Source of the DNA: Symbiodinium natans
Lineage: Eukaryota; Sar; Dinophyceae; Suessiales; Symbiodiniaceae
Assembly (NCBI GenBank): GCA_905221605.1
Contig: CAJNDS010000180.1
Coordinates: 124,001-188,000 of the forward strand
DNA: 64,000 nucleotides
Reading direction: 5' to 3'
Shown: positions 1-9,873 of the stretch, in pieces
Position numbering within the stretch: the stretch's first letter is position 1
Layout: every line of letters begins with the position of its first letter
Made by a program: the position numbers and the translations under genes
The notes under the pieces: model-generated
Seen by the model: only the letters and a program-made list of their open reading frames with translations
The model's database searches: none
Told to the model about the DNA's origin: nothing

Positions 1-2619
1 AGGCCGGATCTGCAGTTCGCAGTAAGAGGTTTAGCGTCCAAGATGTCATTGCCAACATTTGCAGCTAAGAAGCAGTTGATTCATGTTGTGCAGTACATGA
101 CAAAGACAGATGGTTACCATTGCACGTATAGGAAAACACCTCGAGGAATGTCAAACCTCAACGAGAGCATTCGCAACGGAACCTATGACTTTTCCCAAGT
201 CAAACCCAAGGAACATCACTTGTTGGAGGTATACTCCGATTCAGATTGGGCAGGACAGAAAGACAGTCGTCGCAGCACAAGTTCAGGAACTGTGTTTCTG
301 GATTCTCAACTGATCTATGCATTCTCTAGGACCCAAAGGAGTATTTCTCTGTCTTCTGGAGAGGCAGAATATTACGCCGCAGCTAGTTCAGCTAGTGACT
401 CTTTGTTGCTCAAGGAAGCGATAGAATTCCTCACCTGTAGGAAGTGCGTAGTGCATTTGCATCTAGATTCTCCCGCTGCTCGTGGTATCATTACCAGGCA
501 GGGAGTAGGAAGAGTGAAACATTTGCAGATTAGGACCCTCTTTCTCCAGGACCTCCACAAACAAGGAATTCTTAGTGTCCACCCGGTAGGTACCAGGGAT
601 AACACTGCTGATATAGGAACTAAGCCGCTTTCAGGAAAACGCATTAAGTTGTTGATGCATTGGCTAGGCTTCAAGGACGAACAAAACCAACCAGTAGGAA
701 TTGAAGAGCTTCAAGAACATCGACAGCAGGAACAAGCTAAGGCCACAGTCAAGAGAATCAAGTCCAAAGGAAACTTCGCATTTGCAGCTTTGTTTTTCTC
801 TTTGCTTTCAGGAAGTTTGGAAGGTTGCTCAAAGGTTGAAGTAGCTTCAGGAACATGTCTTTTGCAGTCGTGCAGTACATGTGTAGGAACTGTGCAGGAA
901 CATGTCGGCATGTGCAGTGACACGAGTGCATGTGCATTAGGATTGCAGGAACAGCTTGAGGTAGGAAACATTTGCAGCTCGATGCCTCGAGTGAAGGACC
1001 TCTGTTTTAGGAACCTTGAAAAGGAAGAGACAGTAGCTGTAGAGAAGGAAGTAGCAGCTATGGAACCGAGTGCCTCCGAGAAGGAACGTTGGTTCAGAGA
1101 GCTCACCTCTCAGTTGAACCAGTTGAAAGAAGCCCAAGGAACCACGAACGTGTTGCTCAGAGAACAGCGTCGCGAACAGGCAAACCTCAAGGAACAGATT
1201 GAGGACCAACACCTGCGAGATGTGGAGTTGCTCAGGCACTTGAAGGAAAGGATAGAAGCTTTGGAGACCAAGATCGCCGAGTACGAGAAGGAAGAAGAAG
1301 AGATCAAAGGAATGATTTGGTGGAAGCTTCAAGAAGAAGAAAGAGGAGCAGAGATGGAAAGAGAGCTACGAAGAACAGGACATGGTCGAGGAGAAGAAGG
1401 AAGTAAAGAAGAAGAAGAAGGATCGAGTTCTATCACACCAAGATCTTCGTCGGCGTCTACTACATCAACGCAGGAGGAAAAGAGGAAGGAAAAGGAGAGG
1501 AAAGAGAAGATCAGGAAAGTGAATGAGGAGCTGAGGAAAAGAGAAGAAGAGGAGAAGGAAAAGGAAAGAGGTTTTGCGTACCCCTACGACGACACCGAGT
1601 ACAAGATCTACGTGGAGAATGGCAAGGTGTACAAGCAGCACAGGATCACGGGCGAGAAGGTCGAAGTTGGCGTCGACTACGTCTACAAGTACCAGAAAGG
1701 AAAGGAAGGAAAAGGAAAAGGACCAGGAAAAGGAAGCACCAAGAACACAGCCACAGGAGCGAGCAGCAGCTCTGACAAGCAGGCAAGCGCAGCAGTCGCT
1801 GAAGCAGCAGGAGTTACACCACAGGAAGAGGGAGCCACACAGGAAGCAGAGAAGCAGGCAGAGAAGGATGAGAAGAAGTGGCAGAAGGAACGCGAAAGGC
1901 GAGAAAGAATCAGGAAGAGGAAAGCCGAGGAGAAAGCCAGGAAGGAGAAGGAAGAAGCAGAAGAGGAAAGGAAAAGACAGGAAGCCACAGCAGAAGAGGA
2001 AAGGAAGAAGCAGGAAGCAGCAGCAAAAGAAGGAAGGAAGAAGCAGGAAGCCGCAGCAGAAGAGGAAAGGAAGAAAAGGCAGGCAGCAGCAGCAGCAGAG
2101 GAAAAGGACAGGAAGAGACGAGAGGCAGCAGCAGCGGCAGAAGCAGAAAGGAAGAGACGAGAGGCAGCAGCAGCAGAAGCAGAGAGGAAGAAGCAAGAGC
2201 CAGCAACAAGAGAAGGAAAGGAAGATGAAAATGAAAGTTTGAGGATTGAGATGGCCCAGCTTCGTGAGTTGGTCAGAGGAATGAAGGAACAGCAAGCTTC
2301 AGACAAAAGGAAGATCGTCTCGCTTCAGGAAGAGCTCAAGAAGGCCACAGACAGTGAAGGAAGCACAGGAGAAGGAAAGAAGAAGGACAAGGCGATTGGC
2401 CCACAGGATCGAAGCCAATTCAGAGTTGGAGGAAGTGAAGGAGCTCAGGAACTGTATGCGATCTTTCCTTACGAAGGATCAGATTTCCAGTGGAAATGGG
2501 TGCAGGCCACAAAGGCATGGCTCTACTACGACGTGAACCAGAACTTGTGGATCAAGGACAGCGAAGATGAAGATGGAGGAAGGATCTGCAAGGAACAGGA
2601 GAAGCAAGTGAAAGGATGA
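1..2619 (+). CDS. Ty1/copia retrotransposon polyprotein, 3' part with long C-terminal extension
   Basis: The frame is open at base 1, so the 5' part (gag, protease, integrase, most of the RT) lies outside the window. The first residues (RPDLQFAVRGLASKM) match the end of a copia RT. Counting from the Met at base 43, a copia RNase H follows with its acidic residues in place: YSDSDWAG (about 64-71), SSGEAEYYA (about 104-112), LHLDSPAARG (about 139-148) and DNTADIGTKPL (about 186-196). RNase H removes the RNA strand during reverse transcription. Copia polyproteins normally end soon after this domain, but here about 620 further residues continue in frame: a Cys-rich patch (about 270-330), a Glu/Lys coiled coil (about 340-540), a Tyr-rich stretch, Ala/Glu/Lys repeats (about 600-740) and an aromatic C-terminus. 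The frame is uninterrupted, so the copy is young or selected. The RNase H call is firm; the role of the tail is unknown. Confidence 0.85.
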   Translation, partial: RPDLQFAVRGLASKMSLPTFAAKKQLIHVVQYMTKTDGYHCTYRKTPRGMSNLNESIRNGTYDFSQVKPKEHHLLEVYSDSDWAGQKDSRRSTSSGTVFLDSQLIYAFSRTQRSISLSSGEAEYYAAASSASDSLLLKEAIEFLTCRKCVVHLHLDSPAARGIITRQGVGRVKHLQIRTLFLQDLHKQGILSVHPVGTRDNTADIGTKPLSGKRIKLLMHWLGFKDEQNQPVGIEELQEHRQQEQAKATVKRIKSKGNFAFAALFFSLLSGSLEGCSKVEVASGTCLLQSCSTCVGTVQEHVGMCSDTSACALGLQEQLEVGNICSSMPRVKDLCFRNLEKEETVAVEKEVAAMEPSASEKERWFRELTSQLNQLKEAQGTTNVLLREQRREQANLKEQIEDQHLRDVELLRHLKERIEALETKIAEYEKEEEEIKGMIWWKLQEEERGAEMERELRRTGHGRGEEGSKEEEEGSSSITPRSSSASTTSTQEEKRKEKERKEKIRKVNEELRKREEEEKEKERGFAYPYDDTEYKIYVENGKVYKQHRITGEKVEVGVDYVYKYQKGKEGKGKGPGKGSTKNTATGASSSSDKQASAAVAEAAGVTPQEEGATQEAEKQAEKDEKKWQKERERRERIRKRKAEEKARKEKEEAEEERKRQEATAEEERKKQEAAAKEGRKKQEAAAEEERKKRQAAAAAEEKDRKRREAAAAAEAERKRREAAAAEAERKKQEPATREGKEDENESLRIEMAQLRELVRGMKEQQASDKRKIVSLQEELKKATDSEGSTGEGKKKDKAIGPQDRSQFRVGGSEGAQELYAIFPYEGSDFQWKWVQATKAWLYYDVNQNLWIKDSEDEDGGRICKEQEKQVKG

Positions 2620-2882
2620 AGGAAGGAAAAGAAGCGAAGGAGAAGAGAAGCAAGGAAAAGCAGAGGAAGGATCAGCAGCGCTCAGTCGAGCAGTGAGGAG
2701 TGAGTTTCAAGATGAGAAGGAAGCCAGAACAAAGGATGGAGTATCCGTTCTACTGGCAACTTTCAGGAACTTTGTTTTCGCTTTTGTTGACTAAAGGAAA
2801 ATGATCCGAGTAATCAACTTAGCCCACGACAGTCGAAGCTAGCTTAGTCTAGGAACGACTTTCACCAGCTTCGAAGGCGGGG
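2620..2882 (+). other. copia 3' untranslated region
   Basis: Non-coding stretch between the polyprotein stop and the candidate LTR. It begins with the purine-rich composition of the ORF end and finishes with a purine-rich GAAGGCGGGG run that could be the polypurine tract. No other feature is seen. Confidence 0.35.
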
Positions 2883-3113
2883 TGTTAAACATCTACGCAG
2901 TACAGGAAGCTGTGCACCAGGTGCATGTGGAATGCACACCAGAGCCTCGGAACGTCTTGTCGACGACAGGCTCGAACAAGGACACACACCGCAGCGAACC
3001 CAGGAAAAGTGCGGAGTGTCCCAGCTTTTCAGTTAGCTTTAGATTGACCCTATCTTTGACAAATCTACCTTACGGAAAACACCGTTTTGGAATCATCAGG
3101 GTGTTCTTCACAA
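2883..3113 (+). repeat. candidate 3' LTR of the copia element
   Basis: A purine-rich run (about 2871-2882) is followed by TGTTAAAC, the usual polypurine-tract/TG start of a copia 3' LTR, 260 bp after the polyprotein stop. A CA end near 3113 would give an LTR of about 230 bp. The 5' LTR is outside the window, so the ends cannot be compared and the limits are inferred. The following base run already belongs to an exon of the propeller gene, so the element would lie immediately upstream of or within that gene in the same orientation. Confidence 0.35.
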
Positions 3114-3124
3114 CGTTACGTAGT

Positions 3125-3609
3125 GCAGCTCTCCATCCATGGAAGGTGTATACCGGCAGCGACCAGGGAATGATCTTCTCTTTTACGAAGGCCGGGTGGA
3201 AGCGTTGGGAGGTGGCAACCGGAGCGTCCAACTGCCAAAACCCAACCATTCTGGAGGGCGTGCTCTACACCTCTTGTGCAAATGGAGTGGTCCTGGCTCT
3301 GACCATGGATGAAGGGAAGGAAGTTTGGTCTCGCAAGCTCACGGACAGCCTGCCTACTGACACGTATACTGTGAGCGCCACCGCGAGCTACGTTGTGGTA
3401 CCCTATGGTGAACCTCTGCTTACCTCTCAAAGGCTTTTTCTTTCTCTGAAGGCAGATCTCGTACCCCACGATGTGGGGGTTTCCGACATTCGGGGGGGGG
3501 GTACCTTATTGGGCTCCTTTCCTTTTTGTAAGGGCATCCTACTCTTTGGGGGTCTATATGAGGGGTCCTGTCTTTTTCTTTTTTACATATATATATATAT
3601 CTTAAATTA

Positions 3610-3663
<54 letters not shown>

Positions 3664-6490
3664 CATGATTATTATTATCATTATTATTATTATCATTATT
3701 ATTATGATCATTATTATTATTATTATCATTACTATTATTATATTTATTTTTGTTGGTAAACCCCCACATCTCTTGAGCAGCTTCAGGACATGGGGCACAT
3801 GACGGGCGGAGCGAATGGCCTGGCTCTGCTCGAGCGCGCAAGTGGCGACGTCCGGTGGGGCCTTTAGAGCAGCCTAAGTTATAGGGGCCTAAGTTGAGTA
3901 GGGGCCTAAACTATAGGGGCCTTAATTGTAGGGGCCTAAATTAGGGGACCTAAATTAGGGGGGCCTAAATGAGGGGCCTAAAATATAGGGGCTAAACAAT
4001 CCAGATCTCTGGGATGTCTTGCAGTTCCGGTCGCGGCAAGGGTTAGGTTTCCTTCGAGATCGTGTGTGTGATTGCCTGTTATTGTTTAGTTGCTACTATT
4101 TCGACTGCTTCTTTTCCCTGCTTTCCCTTTGTTCCTCCTAATGGGTTTTTCGGTTTGGGGATTTTCGGTTCGAAGGGGCCCTTGCGCCTTCAGGTGGACC
4201 TACAACATCTCCGCGCACTCCCCAGGCTCCTTGTGGGGGCGCAACCAGGGTCCTGAACCCCTGCACCGTAAACCCTAGATGAAACCTAAACCCTGAACCC
4301 TATGCCCAAAGCTGTTTTTTTTTGCCGGAGGCGCCCACACCATCAACATGGCGCCATGTCTTTTTGAGGAGAGTCCCGGGCCCTTGAAGGGTTTCGGGGC
4401 CTCTGGGGGCTTTTCTGCCGCAATTGCCAGAGAAGGTCTCCTACTTTGTGTCGTAACAGCAATGCTGACTGGCAAGTGGCCGTGCAGTTTGTTTACAAAT
4501 AGTGGTGAAGGAAAAAGGGTCCGCAATCGCTATGGAAAGGTGCTCCTGTTTTCGTGACACTGTTGGACACGTTAGCAAATAGCTTATGGTAGCCTGTGGT
4601 TGCCCTGGCAACCTAGGCGCTAAAAGGCCGCACCCCGAACATTTTTTTGAGCCCTGAGCAGCATCACACTTTTTCAGTCTCGTCATCGTGCTCGTTGCGC
4701 CATCAATAGCCGTTCTGTTGTTACCATAACCTGCATGGTAGTACGTTACACTGTGGCATTCTTAACTCGGATCCGAAGCCTGAAACATTTTTATTTCCCA
4801 AGATGCTTTCATGACGGATTTGTGTGTTCTCGCCGAAGGATTCTATCGTCACCAGCGACACCAGTGGTGGCATCTACCGATTGAGTGTGGAGGAAGCCGG
4901 CTGCATTGAATTTGCAGGGTCTGGTTTTCCGGCAGTAGAGTGAGGGGAGGGGTGTGGCTGCGCACTGCCGGATTCTGGTGGATGGAGCCATTCCAGACAA
5001 CTGGCTTTGCGACGCCCCCACTGCTGTGCGTGCTTCAGTTGCCAATGCCCGGGTGATGACAGTTGCAGATCTCAAGTCCTCAACCCCCCCCCCCTCCCCC
5101 CCCCTCCCCCCGCCCCCTGAAGCCCAGAACAAAGCCCCTATACAGGCCTAACCTATGGAAAACCCTAAACCCTTAACCCTTAACCCTAAACCCTAAACCC
5201 TAAACCCTAAACCCCAAAACCCTAAACCCTAAACCCTGAGAAGCTGGATCCCTCGAATCCCTTTCAATGCAGAGATCCTCGCGCAGGATGGCTCGGAGCT
5301 CTGGCGGAGTCCTCCAGAGAACGCCGGCACCTTCACCCTCGGCAGCTCGGAGCCGTTTTGAAAACCGTTTGGAACTGTCTGGAACCCATTGGAATCCTTT
5401 GGAAGCATAAATTTTGGAGCCCTTGGAATCCTTTGGAAACCTCTCGTGGAACACTTTGAGGTTAGCTAGGGGTCAAGGTTCTTATGGTTCTGTTGTGCGT
5501 TTTTGATTTCAGGTCTTCTTCTCGAGTGTGTGTGGGGACCTCTACAAGGCTTCATGGGGTTCTGGGGGGTCCCCTCTTTAAGTGGGAACAAGGGCAGCAC
5601 ACCGTAACGAAAGCAGCAGCTCACTGCCGCGACATGCGCAACAGCCTGACTCCCCCGTTTGCTGCCAGCTTTGGGAGCGGCAGCGGGCGAAAGGCACACG
5701 AAGTTCCCAGGCAACAGGGTTCGGAGGCCGAGTCGAAACTTCCTAAGTTGACTGGAATGCCAAGGAGGTGTGGCCTGTGGAGAAGGCCTGGTCTTCAATG
5801 GGTTCTCAAAGGAAGACGGCTCTGGCGGTCTTCAAGCACTCAACCTCAGCTCCGGGGAGCGCCTCTGGGCTAAGAGCTTCCCACAAGAGATCCACAACGC
5901 GCCCGCCGTGGGCAGGGTGCTTCTCAGGCTGAAAACTGGTTCCTTCTAGGTCGTGCTCAGGGTGTTTGTTTGAGTTCGTTTAAGTTCTAGGCGATTAGAG
6001 ATCGGGGTCAGGGTCTTTTTTTGGGCCTGGGTTCACAGTAGGCTCGAGCCCAGACTTAGGTACGGCCATCCGGGGAGGACGGCGGCCATCGTAGGGCAGG
6101 GCGGTCCTCCTGGGGCCCCACTGCCAATCCCAGATCTCCTCAAGGGCACCGTTGTTGCCGTAGATGTGACGGACGGTGAAACCCTCTGGACCTTCGAGCC
6201 GCCACCATGGCACCACCATGGAGCCGCCGGCTCCACGTTTCTGCAGCCCTGCATGCCCGACCTTTTTTCGGGTGCGACCATTGACGGGCGAGGCACTGTC
6301 TACATCAACTGGTCTGCAGGTGGTATCACCTACGCCCTGCGCGACGCGAACGGGGATGGCCGGATCGACGAGCGAGATCCCGCAGAAGTGTCCGCCTTTG
6401 ACCTGGGATCGGGAGCCACCGGACCCCCGGCGATTGCCCCTGGCATGTTGTTCGTCAACGCCTGCCGACGTCCCAGCGCCTTCCTGGCCT
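3125..6490 (+). CDS. multi-exon PQQ-type beta-propeller (quinoprotein-like) protein
   Basis: At least six + strand exon-like segments carry PQQ/BamB-type blade motifs. They lie at about 3125-3440 (VYTGSDQGMIFSF; WEVATGASNCQNP; GVLYTSCANGVVLAL; GKEVWSRKL), 3787-3858 (GGANGLALLERASGDVRW), 4837-4910 (DSIVTSDTSGGIYRLSVEE), 4976-5065 (GAIPDNWLCDAPTAV), 5776-5917 (GGLQALNLSSGERLWAKSF; IHNAPAVGR) and 6145-6490 (GTVVAVDVTDGETLWTFEP; RGTVYINWSAGGITYAL; DANGDGRIDERDPAEV). In this family each blade ends with a pattern like ALD..TG..W, which is visible here several times. The last exon also has a DxNxDGxID calcium-loop-like motif. No catalytic dehydrogenase signature was seen, so a structural or binding propeller is as likely as an enzyme. 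Introns hold a MITE-like repeat, an (ATT)n tract and telomere-like repeats. The N-terminus and some exons are missing from the model; the family call is fairly sure. Confidence 0.7.
3473..3573 (+). repeat. short MITE-like element, family M3, copy 1
   Basis: GGGGGTTTCCGACATTC, then TACCTTATTGGGCTCC, AAGGGCATCCTACTCTTTGGGGG. The same order of motifs occurs at about 42165-42250, 46074-46178 (inverted), 47946-48023 and 52412-52497. Here it lies in an intron of the propeller gene. Confidence 0.55.
3608..3750. repeat. (ATT)n microsatellite
   Basis: Near-pure ATT trinucleotide run with a few TCATT variants, inside an intron of the propeller gene. It stays open in several frames and produces long poly-Ile or poly-Asn translations that are not genes. 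Confidence 0.95.
3868..3998 (+). repeat. tandem array of GGGGCCTAAA-type units
   Basis: About eight irregular units of 12-20 bp, each with (A/T)GGGGCCTAA(A/G) followed by a variable TTAGG or ATAT spacer, in the intron after the second visible propeller exon. Confidence 0.7.
4020..4800. other. intronic stretch, no feature identified
   Basis: Lies between two propeller exons. Short open frames occur on both strands, but none shows a recognisable family motif. A short telomere-like run (CCTAAACCCTGAACCC) is present near 4255-4305. Confidence 0.4.
5157..5240 (+). repeat. telomere-like CCCTAAA array in propeller-gene intron
   Basis: About eleven mostly exact CCCTAAA units with CCCTTAA variants, C-rich strand on top. 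Confidence 0.9.
5250..5770. other. intronic stretch with short GGAAYCYNTTGGAA runs
   Basis: From 5355 to 5455 the motif TGGAA(C/T)C(C/G/T)(A/T)TTGGAA recurs about five times. The rest, up to the next propeller exon, holds only short open frames with no recognisable motif. Confidence 0.4.
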
Positions 6491-6769
6491 GAGCTGCATC
6501 TGCTCAGAAGATCGCTCTGTTGTGGATCTCGAAAACACCTGGAAACGGATCCTCTGCCTTTGAGTTGACTCCTCACCCTAAACCCCCTGTGTAGTTTTTC
6601 AGCTGGTCTACTTCATGCTTGCTCCGCAGCTCGGCCCGGGCTGAGACATGAGCAGACATGCACACGGACTGCAAGTCTCCCTAGGGCCCTGTGAATCGGA
6701 GGGTTGGAGAAAGCTTGAGAGCCTGAATCTTCGCCAGGCTGCGCAGGAGTACTTGGTGTTAATAAACTG

Positions 6770-6823
6770 AAGCCCTAAACCCTCAACCCTCAACCCTAAA
6801 CCTTAAACCCAAAACCCTAAGCC
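6770..6823 (+). repeat. telomere-like CCCTAAA/CCCTCAA array
   Basis: Seven degenerate units downstream of the last visible propeller exon. Confidence 0.8.
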
Positions 6824-6942
6824 AGTGCTCACTGTGGCATGTGTCACGTGTAGCCGCATTGCATGGTGGCCGGCACCAGCTCGGACAGCTCGGATGATGG
6901 CGCAGCCTGCCCAGAACGAGTGGCGACTGCCGCGGTCGCACC

Positions 6943-6948
6943 ACGATA

Positions 6949-6979
<31 letters not shown>

Positions 6980-7058
6980 TTAGACATGCATATCTCTATT
7001 CTAAATAATCTTATATATATATGTATATATGTATATATGTATATATATATATATGGGC
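6943..7058 (+). repeat. dispersed AT-rich element, copy 1
   Basis: (TA)n, then poly-T, then AGACATGCATATCTCTATT, AAATAAT and a TATATGTATA run. The same order recurs at about 10252-10345, both times next to a poly-C or poly-G tract. Confidence 0.75.
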
Positions 7059-7261
7059 TGCCGCCTATCCCCCCCCCCCCGCTCTTTCAATGTCTTCATA
7101 CAGTAGCCAGTCTTTCCGTGTCTTGATGCAGTAGCCTAATAATTATAGCACAGCCATGTCCATAGACACAGCTACTGTTTATAAACACAGCCATGTTTAT
7201 AAACACAGCCACTGCTCATAAACGCAGTCACCGCAAACATCTAGAAACCCTACCACCCGGA

Positions 7262-7385
7262 AACGCCCGTAAGACTGGGAAGTATTTGAGGGCATAGGGT
7301 GATGCGAATAGATCTATTGCTGTAGGCCCCGGGGAAGGAAGAGTACTGTGAGCAAATATCCTTTCACTATGATCCGGGCTCTGGG
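7262..7385 (+). repeat. ~110-120-bp dispersed repeat, copy 1
   Basis: AAGACTGGGAAGTA, GCATAGGGTGATGCGAA, CCCCGGGGA and GAGCAAATATCCTTTCACTAT occur in this order. Matching copies lie at about 8828-8945 (same strand) and 9215-9325 (inverted). Confidence 0.75.
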
Positions 7386-7770
7386 CCTTCCAAAAGCCCA
7401 ACTTGCTCGCAAGCATGTGGATTTTCATCTCAATGTTTCCCAAAGGGCCCCCCGAAAGAGTTATCTTTTTTTCAGGATAAGACTCATTTATAACTAGCCT
7501 CAAGCATCACAAGTAAATAGCTCATAAACCCTACTCGTTTAAGGCTCAGATTTATCAACGCCTTATTCGATCAAGACGTCGGGTCAGACCCCATTCCAAG
7601 ATGTATACATTTTAAAGGCTTGGGGTTTAAGATTTAGGCATTTAAGCCTAAGCCGTCAATTAGACGTAACCCTTAAACTTTAAACCTTATAGGGTTTATG
7701 GTTTAATGGTTTAGGGTTTAACATTTAGGCGTTTAAACTTAAGCCGACAATAAACCTAAACCCTTAACCT
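7385..7770. other. AT-rich stretch with TTTAAAC-type degenerate repeats
   Basis: No gene seen. From about 7610 the sequence turns into short alternating TTTAGG / TTTAAAC / CCTTAAAC words that resemble decayed telomere-type repeats and lead into the duplicated block. Confidence 0.5.
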
Positions 7771-8240
7771 TTAAACCCCATAGGATTCAGGTTTAAAGGT
7801 TTAGGCGTTAAGAGTTTAAACTTAAGCGCATATTTAGAATTTAAACCTTAAGGGTTTAAGGTTTAGGCATTCAAGCCTTAAACCCTTTTAGGGTCAGAAC
7901 TCTAAAGCCCCATAGGGCTCTAAAAGGTTCAAAGGTCTTAACCCTATAGGTGCTGAAGGTATAAATGCCCAGACTTTAGGTTTAAACACACATAAAGTTT
8001 AGGAATCTTTGCCTCAGGTTTAGGCATTTAAACCTATAGGGTTTAAAGGCTTAGGGCTTCTCAGGGTTTACCTCTAAAGCCCTAACGGGGTTAGCCCTAT
8101 AGGGGGTTAAACCCTGCCTAGAGAGTTTAAACCTTAAAGGTTTAAGGCTTAGAGGGCTTGAGGCTTAAATCCCCAAACCCTAATTCCTATAGGGTTATGC
8201 CTATGTATATGTAGGGCTTGCCTCCCGTGCAAATGCAAAG
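7770..8240 (+). repeat. ~470-bp duplicated block, copy 1
   Basis: Aligns by eye with 8262-8730 along its whole length. Anchor words in both copies include TTAGGGTCAGAAC, CATAAATGCCCAGACTTT (with small changes), GTTTAAACCTTAAAGGTTTA and GGGTTATGCCTATGT. It is made largely of TTTAAAC/TTTAGG words and has no coding signal. Confidence 0.8.
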
Positions 8241-8261
8241 AACCACATCACCCTTCACCTT

Positions 8262-8730
8262 TAAACCCTATAGGGTTAAGGTTTGAAGGTTTAGGTGTGA
8301 AGACTTGAGAGTTTAAACGAGTTTAAACCTTGAGGGTTTAAGGTTTAGGCATTTGAACCTTAAACCCTTTTAGGGTCAGAACGCTAAAACCCTATAGGGC
8401 TCTGAAAGGTTCAAAGGTTTTCACGCTATAGGCGCTGAAGGCATAAATGCCCAGACTTTCGGTTTAAATGCATATAAAGCTTAGGAATCGATGCCTCAGG
8501 TTTAGGCATGTAAACCTTCAACAGGGTTTAAAGGCTTTGGGTTTTTCAGGGTTTCTCTCTGAAGCCCTGACGGGGTTCGCCCTATAAAGTTTAAACCCTG
8601 CCTATAAAGTTTAAACCTTAAAGGTTTAAGGCTCTGAGGGCTTGAGGCGTAAATCCCTAAACCCTAATTTCCATTGGGTTATGCCTATGTTTGTAGAGTG
8701 TAGGGCTTGCCTTCTGTGGAAATGCAGGAA
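8262..8730 (+). repeat. ~470-bp duplicated block, copy 2
   Basis: Second copy, separated from the first by about 20 bp. Roughly four of five bases agree by eye, so the tandem duplication is not very recent. Confidence 0.8.
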
Positions 8731-8827
8731 AAGTAAGTACAAGGAAGTACCCACATCATGTGTATATAGGGTGTATGTATTGTATGTCAAATACAGATAA
8801 TGGAGAAGGAAGGATGGTAAGTCTCGA

Positions 8828-8945
8828 GCCATAAGACTAGGAAGTACTCCAGTGCATAGGGTGATGCGAAAAATCTTTGACTATAAGCCCCGGGGATGCG
8901 AGAATACTCTGAGCAATCTCCTTTCACTATTTCCTGGGACCGACC
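8828..8945 (+). repeat. ~110-120-bp dispersed repeat, copy 2
   Basis: AAGACTAGGAAGTA, GCATAGGGTGATGCGAA and CCCCGGGGATGCGAGAATACT, as in copy 1, then GAGCAATCTCCTTTCACTAT. Confidence 0.75.
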
Positions 8946-9214
8946 TGGGGCGTATGTGGTGTTGATCAAAAGAAAAGATATAATGAGTATTGAATATACT
9001 TGTATACTATACTTAACACAACACCTGTTTATAATCACCGACCCTGTTTATAAACACCTTTGGTGTTCCATTATAGCTACTGTACCCAGAACACTCCCCC
9101 CCAAAAAACCGAAGAAGTTGATATATATAGTCACCTTGGCATGGGTTTAGGGTTGATAGCCAACGTTGTTGTTTAACTAAATGTAAAGCGAATACGGTTT
9201 GGCCCAAATCTTGG

Positions 9215-9325
9215 ACGAATAGATGTATTTGCTCACAGTGTTCTCGCTTCCCTGGGACCTACATATAATGGATTTGTTCGCATCACCCTATGCCATCAAA
9301 TGCTTCCTAGTTTTATGGTTTGAGA
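9215..9325 (-). repeat. ~110-120-bp dispersed repeat, copy 3 (inverted)
   Basis: The reverse complement reads AAACTAGGAAGCA, GCATAGGGTGATGCGAA, GGGAAGCGAGAACACTGTGA. Together with copy 2 it forms an inverted pair about 270 bp apart. Confidence 0.7.
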
Positions 9326-9482
9326 ATACCGTCCTTCCCTCTACACTTTCTCTATTTGATATACAATAAGAATAATATACCTACACGGCGACGTGGGTAG
9401 AAGTTCTACCTTTTCATGCAACACATACACCCTACATACATACACAGAGGGTTTAGGGTTTACTGACAGTGCCAACGCAGCA

Positions 9483-9680
9483 ACGAACCAATGAACCAAT
9501 GAACCAATGTACCAATGATTTGGGCCCATGATTGGTGCAAAGGACGACCCAGGACCCAATGTACCAATGTACCAATGTACCAATGATTTGGGCCCATGAT
9601 TGGTGCAAAGGACGACCCATGACCCAATGTACCAATGTACCAATGATTTGGGCCCATGATTGGTACAAACATCCTATGCA
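9483..9680. repeat. left arm of satellite hairpin (ACCAATGT units and GATTTGGGCCCATGATTGG spacers)
   Basis: Short ACCAATGT runs alternate with a 22-bp near-palindrome beginning ATGATTTGGGCCCATG (starts at 9516, 9583 and 9643) and a GCAAAGGACGACCC tail. This arm is the reverse complement in kind of the sequence to its right. Confidence 0.85.
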
Positions 9681-9696
9681 CCAATCATGGGCCGAA

Positions 9697-9873
9697 ATGA
9701 TTGGTACATTGGTACATTGGTACATTGGTACATTGGTACATTGGTACATTGGTACATTGGTACATTGGTACATTGGTACATTGGTACATTGGTACATTGG
9801 TACCATTGGTACATTGGTACATTGGTACATTGGTACATTGGTACATTGGTACATTGGTACATTGGTTCATCCT
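9697..9873. repeat. 8-bp satellite (TTGGTACA)n
   Basis: About 21 near-perfect tandem copies, with one 1-bp slip near 9803. It reads open in several frames (VHWYIGTL repeats on the top strand, MYQCTNVP on the bottom), which is a repeat artefact and not a protein gene. Confidence 0.95.

Noticed and set aside
1465-2306. Long - strand frames rich in Leu/Phe/Cys or Ser/Ala
   Set aside because: Antisense shadow of the Glu/Lys/Ala-rich copia tail.
3602-3841. Poly-Asn / poly-Ile open frames
   Set aside because: They are translations of the (ATT)n microsatellite.
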